Origin: Algoriphagus sp. NG3
Lineage (GTDB): Bacteria > Bacteroidota > Bacteroidia > Cytophagales > Cyclobacteriaceae
Assembly (NCBI RefSeq): GCF_034119865.1
Contig: NZ_CP139421.1
Location: 3,100,001 to 3,164,000, forward strand
Reading direction: 5' to 3'
Length of the DNA stretch: 64,000 nt
Shown here piece by piece: positions 1 to 7,190 of the stretch. The position numbers and the translations under genes were made by a program. The notes beneath the pieces are model-generated. The model made no database searches, was not told where the DNA came from, and saw only the letters and a program-made list of their open reading frames with translations. Position 1 is the stretch's first letter. Each line of letters opens with the position of its first letter.

Positions 1-31
1 TTTTCTCTTTTGAATCTTGTAGCATGTCGTA

Positions 32-568
32 TTAGGCTTGGATGGGAAGATCTACACATCCCTGATAAAATCCAGGAGCTACTTTGTAATTGCCATAATC
101 CACCATCACTTCTTTGGCAGTGGTGAATCCGGTAATGCATTCAGATTTCACCATTTCAAAAAACGAGCTGTCGGCTTCACTATCCGATAAAGACAACTCA
201 AGTAGTATGGCCTCCCGCTCCTCTTTGGAAGCCTTCAGAAAGCCTTTCTTATGCAATGCCGAAAGCTGAATCTTAATTTGATCTTGATCTTCCTTTTCAT
301 AGCAATGCTCAAAAAGCTTCATCAGATAAATATCTGTACCTGTGCTGAGTGCTCCAATTGACTTAGCGTCCGGAGAGGGCAATTTGGGAGGTAATCCTGC
401 TGGAATAATAGTGTCAGCAATTGCAGAAATGAGCTCTTCCTCTTTTGCAGTAAAAAAACCTGTGTGGCTCATGCCATCTAGCAGCTGCCACTTCCAGTCT
501 GCCAGCACCAGCCCAGCAATTCCTACGGCTGTCCCGCCCAAAATTTTGAGGGATTTTCTTCGATTCAT
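32..568 (-). CDS. Gluconate 2-dehydrogenase subunit 3 family protein
   Basis: Small 178-residue subunit of a membrane or periplasmic GMC-type sugar/alcohol dehydrogenase. The ATG at 568 is chosen over a TTG at 652 because it puts a twin-arginine-like leader (MNRRKSLKILGG) plus a hydrophobic stretch at the N terminus. The mature part has the family pattern: a segment of acidic helix (KEEELISAIADTIIPA), a Pro-rich SPDAKS turn, then helices ending near the stop. In this family the subunit helps export or mature a large FAD subunit, which is normally the next gene; that would lie just off the left edge. Substrate cannot be told from this subunit, and gluconate is only the family name. Confidence 0.8.
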   Translation of the reverse strand: MNRRKSLKILGGTAVGIAGLVLADWKWQLLDGMSHTGFFTAKEEELISAIADTIIPAGLPPKLPSPDAKSIGALSTGTDIYLMKLFEHCYEKEDQDQIKIQLSALHKKGFLKASKEEREAILLELSLSDSEADSSFFEMVKSECITGFTTAKEVMVDYGNYKVAPGFYQGCVDLPIQA

Positions 569-768
569 AAATAGGTTAGATTGGGTATTGTAATTCCGAA
601 TATAATGAAAACTATGATTCGCTACTTTGGTAATACTCAAAAGGTAAAACAACTATTTCAACGGATTTCTATGCATTCTCACTTTCTAAAGTCCTAGTTT
701 TTCTCTATAAATGCGGGAATAATCCAAATTTCAAATTATCTTCAACTAATTAACAAACAAACCTATTT

Positions 769-1872
769 ATGAAAAACCTATTCAACCTAGTTCCGGCTTG
801 TTGTGCCGTAATGATACTGGCTTCATGTGGCAAAACAACCGAAACGAACGAAACAGTCACAGAAACTGAGGTTATCGACAGCATCGCTTCCAAGTATCTT
901 TCGCAGCCTTTGATTTCTGACCATTACACAGCGGATCCTTCAGCACATGTTTTTGAGGGAAAAATCTACATCTACCCTTCTCACGATGTGGAGTCCGAGG
1001 TGCCAGAAGATGATCTGGGAGCACATTTCAACATGATGGATTACCATGTTTACTCCATGGATTCCCCAACATCACCTATAGTGGATGAAGGAAAAGTCCT
1101 TGGTGTGGATGATATCCCTTGGGCAAAAAGACAACTTTGGGCACCTGATGCCGCTGAGAAGGAAGGAAAGTATTACCTCTATTTTCCAGCAAAGGATGAA
1201 AATGATATTTTCAAAATCGGAGTAGCTGTGGGCGACTCACCTACTGGCCCATTTACTGCGCAGCCTGAGCCTATCAAAGGAAGCTATAGCATAGATCCTT
1301 CCGTGTACGAAGATACTGACGGGTCTTACTACATGTATTTCGGTGGAATCTGGGGCGGTCAGTTGCAGAAGTACAGAAACAACAAATTTGATGATAAAGG
1401 CCCCGCCCCTACTGATGGTCTTCCGGCTGATGATGAAGCAGCTTTGGGGCCAATAATAGCAAAAATGAGCGGAGACATGCTCCAATTCGCTGAAACACCT
1501 AAGGAGATTAAAATCCTTGATGAAAATGGATCCCCTATTTTAAACGGGGATAATGACAGGAGATTTTTCGAAGCAGCATGGGTTCATAAATACAATGGCA
1601 CCTACTACCTGTCCTATTCTACCGGCGATACGCATTACATCGCTTATGCCACAAGTGATAATCCATACGGGCCCTTTACCTACCAAGGTGTGGTGCTGAA
1701 TCCCGTGGATGGATGGACAAACCATCACTCGATCGTGGAAGTGGACGGTGAATGGTATATTTTCTACCACGATACCCAGCTATCCGGTAAGACCCATCTG
1801 AGAAACATCAAAATGGCACCTTTAACACATTTGGCAGATGGTTCCATCGAAACAATTGACCCGGTTAACTAA
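769..1872 (+). CDS. Glycoside hydrolase family 43 lipoprotein (xylosidase/arabinofuranosidase type)
   Basis: Predicted secreted lipoprotein of 367 residues; lipobox LASC puts the acylated Cys at 20. The GH43 five-bladed propeller triad is visible: catalytic base Asp56 in TADPSAH, pKa-modulating Asp176 in SIDPSVYED, and general acid Glu268 in RRFFEAAW. Family members remove arabinose or xylose from plant or algal hemicellulose; the exact linkage cannot be read here. The gene stands alone, with a strong hairpin terminator 40 bp downstream, and no SusC/SusD pair is nearby, so it is not part of an obvious utilisation locus in this window. Confidence 0.88.
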   Translation: MKNLFNLVPACCAVMILASCGKTTETNETVTETEVIDSIASKYLSQPLISDHYTADPSAHVFEGKIYIYPSHDVESEVPEDDLGAHFNMMDYHVYSMDSPTSPIVDEGKVLGVDDIPWAKRQLWAPDAAEKEGKYYLYFPAKDENDIFKIGVAVGDSPTGPFTAQPEPIKGSYSIDPSVYEDTDGSYYMYFGGIWGGQLQKYRNNKFDDKGPAPTDGLPADDEAALGPIIAKMSGDMLQFAETPKEIKILDENGSPILNGDNDRRFFEAAWVHKYNGTYYLSYSTGDTHYIAYATSDNPYGPFTYQGVVLNPVDGWTNHHSIVEVDGEWYIFYHDTQLSGKTHLRNIKMAPLTHLADGSIETIDPVN

Positions 1873-1909
1873 TTAACATGTAAAAAAACCGAAGCACATT
1901 GCCAAGGTA

Positions 1910-1953
1910 AAAGCCATTGCCCCACTTTTAGGAGACAATGGCTTTATTTTTTT
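1910..1953 (+). terminator. Rho-independent terminator of the GH43 gene
   Basis: A 10-bp perfect stem (AAAGCCATTG at 1910-1919 with CAATGGCTTT at 1936-1945) is followed by a T-rich tract to 1953. It lies 38 bp after the GH43 stop codon. Confidence 0.85.
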
Positions 1954-2086
1954 ATGTGATTATCCGCAATGATGCCAGTTGCCGTATTTTCCTTGCTTTA
2001 CTGGATAGAAGACAGCAGACCGAAGACCGAAGAGGCCTTGACACTAGTGAATGGCTTGGTTGCTATGGGATCCTACACAAGTTAAC

Positions 2087-2381
2087 TACATAGGGCCTGC
2101 TGAAAAACGCAATAATAGATTAAAAGCTATCATTTTGACTGATTAGCTCATTTTATATGCGTGCGGTTTTTCAGCAAGTGCAAGCTTTTTGACGAAAAGA
2201 GGTCTTTAGCCATGCAACAAAAAATGCCAAAACCGTGATTTTCATGCTAGCCTCAGCCATACCATCTTCTACGTTGGCCTCATTCGAAGTATAAGCATAC
2301 ATCTTCACTCGGCCGCCTTGAACCTGCCTGTCCGGTAGGCAGGCCTGGTATAGCTGAGACTTTTTCAGCAAGCCCTACATA
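2087..2381. mobile_element. 283-bp MITE-like element with terminal inverted repeats and 6-bp target duplication
   Basis: The element spans 2093-2375. Its left end GGGCCTGCTGAAAAA is matched by an inverted right end (reverse complement GGGCTTGCTGAAAAA), 14 of 15 identical. TACATA flanks it directly on both sides (2087-2092 and 2376-2381), the signature of a transposition target duplication. A further inverted copy of the end motif occurs at about 2163-2180, so the left 90 bp can itself fold into a long hairpin. No transposase is encoded; a 66-codon minus-strand frame inside has no recognisable motif. The element was presumably moved in trans by a related insertion sequence. Confidence 0.7.
2323..2343. 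repeat. REP-like palindrome (CCTGCC/GGCAGG)
   Basis: A short palindrome with arms CCTGCC and GGCAGG around a 9-bp centre, inside the mobile element. Diverged relatives with CCTGCC or GGCAGG arms occur at about 2475-2489 and 10373-10386, suggesting a dispersed genome repeat. Confidence 0.5.
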
Positions 2382-2429
2382 ATCACGCATCACGGTCCCA
2401 CCCTAGATAATCAGACTGATCCCTTGTTT

Positions 2430-2474
2430 CTTGATTCCTGTATCTAGATTCTTGACTCTTGACTCTTGATTCCT
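2430..2474. repeat. Short degenerate CTTGA(C/T)T repeats
   Basis: CTTGATTCCT occurs at 2430-2439 and again at 2465-2474, with tandem CTTGACT units between. This is low-complexity intergenic repeat in the otherwise gene-free stretch 1873-2538; I see no gene, RNA or promoter that I can support in the rest of that stretch. Confidence 0.5.
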
Positions 2475-2538
2475 ACCTCCGGCAGGCAAATCTGATACTA
2501 ACATCTTGCTACTTGAGTCTATCATTCCACCATTCCCC

Positions 2539-4887
2539 TTATCGGTCAGAGTAATTAAATGAAAAACCCAGCGAAAAATAAGCCCTGAGTTTTCGGTCTT
2601 TGGAATTAGAACCTAACCCTGCACTGATAGGTCCCAGAATGGACTGATAGGATATATCTGCGCCATAGCCCAAGTAATGGTCTTCTTGCAATACCTGATT
2701 GAAAAAATCCGGATCATGAAAGGGAAGGTGCTCACTGTACCCTAACACGTTCGCGCCCGCCCTGAGGTAGATCTTTCGAAAGGGGATATACTGAAAATCC
2801 GTTCCAACCTTCAGATAATTACTAGTCTGCACTTCCGCATAGTTCAACCCTCGAAATCGGACATCTGTGAATCGAATATTTTGATAGCCGCCAACAAAGT
2901 TTTGGCTAAAAATCTTTTCCTCTCCTTCACCTGAAAAAACTATTCCCCCTCCAATCTCCGGTATTAATTGCCATTTGGATCCTAGTGAAAGAAACTTGGC
3001 GTACCTACCGATAACAGTAAGATAGGGATTAGGGGTGATTTCCTTTACAAAGTCATCCAATAACCTAACCGGAATTTGTACTGGGCCCGCACCCGAATTG
3101 ATGTTTAAAGAATCCACTCCAGGAAGTAATTTAACTCTAAGCCAGTCTTTGAAATGCAGCGTGGCCTGAAGCAGGCTCTCGGCTCCCTTTGTGGGAAAAT
3201 TACGGTCATTCTGTGAATTCCTATAATATTGTCCCCTACCACCTAAAAAATTTTGATGTGCACTTTTCAAATTCTCTACCTCTGACACAGAAAATCTGTA
3301 TTTGGATCGGTTAAGATCCATCACACCACCCAGATAAAATGCCTGCTTTAGCGAAGAAGTGGTAATTACCTGCATTTCAACCCGTGTGTTCCGTCCTATT
3401 TCCACCTGCTCTTCTTCTCCATTTTCATAGATCGGCAACTGCTGCCTGAGGTGATTTACACGGAAATTGAAAGCAAAATCCTTATTTACTCCAGTGTATT
3501 TGTAATAATCAAGTCTCAGCTTAGGGTTTTCAGACACATCGGCCAGCAAAACTGTACGGGAATTATGTCCCAGCACATCTCTGGCCGTAAGGTTTAAGAG
3601 CACTCCTGCGGAGAACTGGTCATCATAATGTATAGCCGTACTTAAAAGAGTACTTGGTTTTTCCTTGATCCGGATTTTCATATCATATTCATCCTCAAGG
3701 CCTTTTGAAAGGGTATAATCCACCTTATAAAATCCATTCATTCCAAAAACCCTTCGCACACCGGCTTCCAGTTCTTCCCTGTTCACCTGATCCCCTTCCT
3801 TCATATCCAACTTAGACCGGATTAAGTCTGTTGAAAAAAGCCGGTTTCCTACAATCGAAAGCTCTCCCAATCTTACAGATTCATTAGCCTCTTTCAATCC
3901 TTGGACAATGTGTTTTCTTCCAAGGCTATCTGCCAGATGCTGAAACTGGGAATAGAACTCCTCTCCAGTCTTGATCCCCATGTTCAATATATCACGATAG
4001 GCTGAAAAACTCCCCGTAGAAAAACCCTCTAGATCCGGCTTGATATAAATATCCGTGGCCTCAATATGAGCTTGTGTCACACTCAGAGACGGAGCCATAG
4101 CAAGCTGCATCAAAATACCTCCAAAGCCACCAAGCTCATCAATTTCCTGAAAATCCTCAAAGCTGACATTCACCCCGATAACAATATCAGCCCCCATTTC
4201 CCGCACGACATCTACCGGGAAATTATTCACCACCCCTCCATCTACCACTGATGTGCTGTCTAACTGGAAAGCCGTAAAAGCTGTGGGAATCGCAATGGAA
4301 GCACGGATGGCATCCTGAAGGTACCCACCATCGAATACCACAGCTTTGCCGGTTCTGATATCGGTAGCCACGCAGCGAAAAGGAATTGGGAACTCATCAA
4401 AACTTCCGTAGGAATTTGCCGGCCAAGTAAAATAGTGTAGCACATCAGATAGTACCTGACCTTCTATCAAGCCTGAGGGGAAAGCAATCTTCCCCTCTAC
4501 CATAGGGAATTCCACTAAGTACCTGTTGTAGTATTCTTTCTCCTCGAAAGCAATATCCTTGAAACTTACCCGGTTACTGATCACAAGTCCCCAATCTATA
4601 CTTTCGATGATCTCTTCAAGTTGATCTGCACTGTAGCCTAAAGAGTAGAGCCCGCCTACTACCGCCCCCATGCTGGTACCGACAATATAATCCGGTCTGA
4701 TCCCTGCTTTCTCCAAAGATTTGAGTATTCCTACATGTGCAATTCCCTTCGCCCCGCCCCCGCTGAGCACCAAACCGATCTTTGCTGTACTTGCCTTAGA
4801 TTCCACATCATTAGCTGTCTGGGAAAGAGCAGGAACCAACCCAATATAGCATAACGTGAAAAAGAAAAGTGCTGAAATCCTAAGCAT
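2539..4887 (-). CDS. Patatin-like phospholipase with POTRA and outer-membrane beta-barrel
   Basis: A 782-residue outer-membrane protein of the PlpD/type Vd-like class. The ATG at 4887 gives a clean signal peptide ending ALSQ; a TTG five codons upstream is less likely. The N-terminal patatin domain has the oxyanion motif GGGAKG at 43-48, the nucleophile Ser72 in GTSMG and the partner Asp216 in DGG, so the Ser-Asp dyad is intact. Around 335-415 is a POTRA-like section (LGELSIVGNRLFS), followed by a surface-antigen beta-barrel with alternating aromatic strands. Such proteins cleave phospholipids and are anchored or secreted through their own barrel. It is a single-gene unit. Substrate is unknown. 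Confidence 0.88.
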   Translation of the reverse strand: MLRISALFFFTLCYIGLVPALSQTANDVESKASTAKIGLVLSGGGAKGIAHVGILKSLEKAGIRPDYIVGTSMGAVVGGLYSLGYSADQLEEIIESIDWGLVISNRVSFKDIAFEEKEYYNRYLVEFPMVEGKIAFPSGLIEGQVLSDVLHYFTWPANSYGSFDEFPIPFRCVATDIRTGKAVVFDGGYLQDAIRASIAIPTAFTAFQLDSTSVVDGGVVNNFPVDVVREMGADIVIGVNVSFEDFQEIDELGGFGGILMQLAMAPSLSVTQAHIEATDIYIKPDLEGFSTGSFSAYRDILNMGIKTGEEFYSQFQHLADSLGRKHIVQGLKEANESVRLGELSIVGNRLFSTDLIRSKLDMKEGDQVNREELEAGVRRVFGMNGFYKVDYTLSKGLEDEYDMKIRIKEKPSTLLSTAIHYDDQFSAGVLLNLTARDVLGHNSRTVLLADVSENPKLRLDYYKYTGVNKDFAFNFRVNHLRQQLPIYENGEEEQVEIGRNTRVEMQVITTSSLKQAFYLGGVMDLNRSKYRFSVSEVENLKSAHQNFLGGRGQYYRNSQNDRNFPTKGAESLLQATLHFKDWLRVKLLPGVDSLNINSGAGPVQIPVRLLDDFVKEITPNPYLTVIGRYAKFLSLGSKWQLIPEIGGGIVFSGEGEEKIFSQNFVGGYQNIRFTDVRFRGLNYAEVQTSNYLKVGTDFQYIPFRKIYLRAGANVLGYSEHLPFHDPDFFNQVLQEDHYLGYGADISYQSILGPISAGLGSNSKDRKLRAYFSLGFSFNYSDR

Positions 4888-5458
4888 TAAATCTAAAATC
4901 AAAACTGCCTAAATCTGCCAATAATTATTCAAATGGCTATCAAAAATGTGAATTCTTTATAACATTTTAATAGTCTGATCGCTCATTACTATCCGACTCC
5001 CAATCCGCCGAAGTCATGGTTTGCGAAATTTTGCCCAATACTCACACATTTAAATTAAGAACTTCAAAAAAATAAGCCTGAATTTTTCAGACTATAAAAT
5101 CAGCGAAAACCAGCGTCTTTTTCTGCGAATATTCGAGGGAGCATTAATTAAATCCGTGAAGATCAGTGCCCTTTTTCACAAAATTCAGCGGGATCTTTTA
5201 TAAAACATCCGCAAAAGTCTGTGCCCTTTTCTGCGGGAACCTTAAAACCATCCACGGATATCTGCCCCCTTTTCTGCGTGTATCTGCGGAAACCTATTAA
5301 AACCTTCAGTAAATAAAATACACCCCTTGTCCTTCAAAAGTAAAACAAAACCCAGAATTTCTAGGATGATTCTTTTTTCGCTAAAAAAAATTAAGTCACT
5401 TACAATCAATCGATTAGTATAAAGCGTAAATTATACGTAACAAAAAACACTTTTAACT
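4888..5458. other. Gene-free intergenic stretch between divergent genes
   Basis: It separates the minus-strand patatin gene from the plus-strand cytochrome gene and so must carry both promoters, although I could not place a convincing box. Its central part holds a degenerate tandem repeat (see 5113-5275). No ORF or RNA is supported. Confidence 0.5.
5113..5275 (+). repeat. Degenerate tandem repeat, unit about 54 bp
   Basis: Four related copies of a core like GTGCCCTTTTCTGCG occur near 5113, 5167, 5221 and 5264. The first three are 54 bp apart and the last 43 bp apart. Conserved islands between cores resemble ATCCGTGAA and TCCGC. The copies have diverged, so this is an old array or a decaying dispersed repeat. 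Confidence 0.55.
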
Positions 5459-6451
5459 ATGAAAAAGATTTTTAAAATACTTGCCTACGCTATAGCCACA
5501 GTGGTACTACTGGCTATCATTGGAATCGCATTTGTCAATTTCACCTATCCCAGGGTCAAACCTGCACCTGACCTTGCTATTGAAAAAACCTCTGACCGGG
5601 TAGCCAGAGGTGCATATCTGGCAAACCATGTGACTGTATGCGTGGATTGTCATTCTATCCGGGACTTCTCATTATTCTCAGGCCCTATTGTACCAGGTAC
5701 ACTAGGTGCGGGAGGAGACATCTTTGACCAAAGCATGGGATTCCCAGGAGTGTTTTATGCTAAAAATATTACCCCGGCAGGAATTTCAGGCTACACGGAC
5801 GGGGAACTTTACAGGCTGATTACTACGGGTGTGACCAATGAGGGAAGGGCAATGTTTCCTCTTATGCCCTACTCTTATTATGGAAAAATGGATCCAGAAG
5901 ACATCTATGACATCATAGCCTACATCCGAAGCTTAGATCCTGTAATAAACGAAGTGCCTGAGTCCAAGGCTGATTTCCCAGTGAACATCATCCTGAAAAC
6001 CATCCCTAAAGACGGATCCCCTACCGAAAAGCCTGAGAAAAGCGATCAAGTAGCTTATGGGAAATATCTTACTAATGCAGCCTCCTGTGTAGAGTGCCAT
6101 ACTCCCATAAATAAGCAAGGCGTAATTTTACCTGACAAACTATATTCCGGCGGACGGGAATTTGCCTTTCCTGATGGATCGGTGGTACGCTCCTCAAATC
6201 TTACCCAAGATGCTGAGACTGGGATTGGAGGATGGACGGAGGGAATGTTTGTGGGGAAATTTAAGCAATACCTTGATTCAGGGTATCAAGTACCAAAAGT
6301 GGCTCCCGGAGAATTCAACACCATCATGCCTTGGATGATGTATGCCGGCATGGAAGAAGATGACCTCAAGGCCATTTATGCTTATCTGAAAACTATAGAA
6401 CCGATGCCCAATAATGTAGTGAAATTCTCTCCTCCAGTGTCCTCTGAATAA
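5459..6451 (+). CDS. Membrane-anchored diheme cytochrome c
   Basis: A 330-residue electron carrier. One N-terminal transmembrane anchor (residues about 7-28) holds two class I cytochrome c domains in the periplasm. The heme-binding sites are CVDCH at 61-65 and CVECH at 210-214, each with Met-containing segments downstream (FPLMPYS near 133-139 and IMPWMM in domain 2) that could supply axial ligands. The architecture matches the cytochrome subunits of GMC alcohol/sugar dehydrogenases. It could accept electrons from the enzyme whose small subunit is encoded at 32-568, but the two genes are 5 kb apart and this pairing is inference. Confidence 0.85.
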   Translation: MKKIFKILAYAIATVVLLAIIGIAFVNFTYPRVKPAPDLAIEKTSDRVARGAYLANHVTVCVDCHSIRDFSLFSGPIVPGTLGAGGDIFDQSMGFPGVFYAKNITPAGISGYTDGELYRLITTGVTNEGRAMFPLMPYSYYGKMDPEDIYDIIAYIRSLDPVINEVPESKADFPVNIILKTIPKDGSPTEKPEKSDQVAYGKYLTNAASCVECHTPINKQGVILPDKLYSGGREFAFPDGSVVRSSNLTQDAETGIGGWTEGMFVGKFKQYLDSGYQVPKVAPGEFNTIMPWMMYAGMEEDDLKAIYAYLKTIEPMPNNVVKFSPPVSSE

Positions 6452-6610
6452 GAAATCCATCACCAATAAATACAAAGCTCTTGTTTAATGACTAAAATCT
6501 CTTCAAGTCAACAGACTCATTTATCCAACTGTAATTCAATCAATTATTAATAAACCAATCTCTTTGTTGTTTTAGCATGCAAAAAGAAGCTAAATCATGG
6601 GATAAAGACC

Positions 6611-6654
6611 AAAACCTACTTCCTCATTTTCCGTTGGGGAAGTAGGTTTTTGTT
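6611..6654 (+). terminator. Intergenic hairpin terminator
   Basis: A perfect 13-bp stem (6611-6623 with 6638-6650) carries a T-rich 3' side (TTTTTGTTT). It lies 160 bp after the cytochrome gene and just before the metal island, isolating the two units. Confidence 0.85.
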
Positions 6655-6677
6655 TCACGGTAGAAACGGCGATCTTT
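6647..6677 (+). promoter_or_regulatory. Possible Bacteroidota promoter for the metal island
   Basis: GATCTTTG at 6670-6677 matches six to seven positions of the TAnnTTTG box, with TTTG at 6649-6652 upstream at a 17-bp spacing. The box lies about 70 bp before the HYC_CC_PP start. The -33 part overlaps the T-tract of the preceding terminator. Confidence 0.4.
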
Positions 6678-6746
6678 GTACTTGTAATGAAATCGTATCT
6701 GCCCGAGACAGACAGATAACATCGTTAGAAAACATTCAATAAAAAA

Positions 6747-7127
6747 ATGAAATCGTTTATCTCATTCTTAATGCTGATTTTTTTCCTGGCAGGTCAGATC
6801 AATCTGACTTTGTCGGCGCATTATTGCGGAGATGAACTGAAGAGTACCGAGGTGACTATCGCTCCCGAAAAGCAAGAATGCTGCGGAGATGAGGGCCGAA
6901 CTATTGAACCGGATTGCTGTTCTGACGAATACGCTATCTCAGAGTCTGATGATTATTTCGGGAAAGCGGATTTTCAAGCTGAAATTTCTCCGGAATTTAT
7001 ATTGGCCTATGTGCTGACTATTCCTGGCCTTCAGTTAGAAGATATTCAGCTTGCTAATTTCGATTATCTTTTTCCCAAAAGACCTACTCTTGATCTCAAC
7101 ATTCTCTATCAATCCTTCCTGATTTAA
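6747..7127 (+). CDS. HYC_CC_PP family cysteine-rich secreted protein
   Basis: A 126-residue protein with an N-terminal hydrophobic signal or anchor segment (residues about 5-23) followed at once by HYC (25-27) and two vicinal cysteine pairs, CC at 45-46 and 57-58, among acidic residues. This spacing is the signature of the uncharacterised HYC_CC_PP family. The C-terminal half has no Cys and ends without a known domain. Vicinal cysteines plus His, directly before a TonB receptor and an HMA protein, suggest binding of a soft metal such as copper outside the cytoplasm. The metal is inferred; no member has a function I know of. Confidence 0.75.
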   Translation: MKSFISFLMLIFFLAGQINLTLSAHYCGDELKSTEVTIAPEKQECCGDEGRTIEPDCCSDEYAISESDDYFGKADFQAEISPEFILAYVLTIPGLQLEDIQLANFDYLFPKRPTLDLNILYQSFLI

Positions 7128-7190
7128 AAACTGCTTGATTTTTATTCGCCTTAGGCGAAATATAATCTATTTCTTAATAAGCAGTTACTA

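Noticed and set aside
2171..2371. 66-codon minus-strand ORF inside the mobile element
   Set aside because: It lies entirely within the MITE-like element, runs through its palindrome and terminal repeat, and has no recognisable domain or start context.
2424..2480. Possible CRISPR-like array
   Set aside because: The CTTGACT units are 7 bp and contiguous, with no spacers or cas genes nearby.
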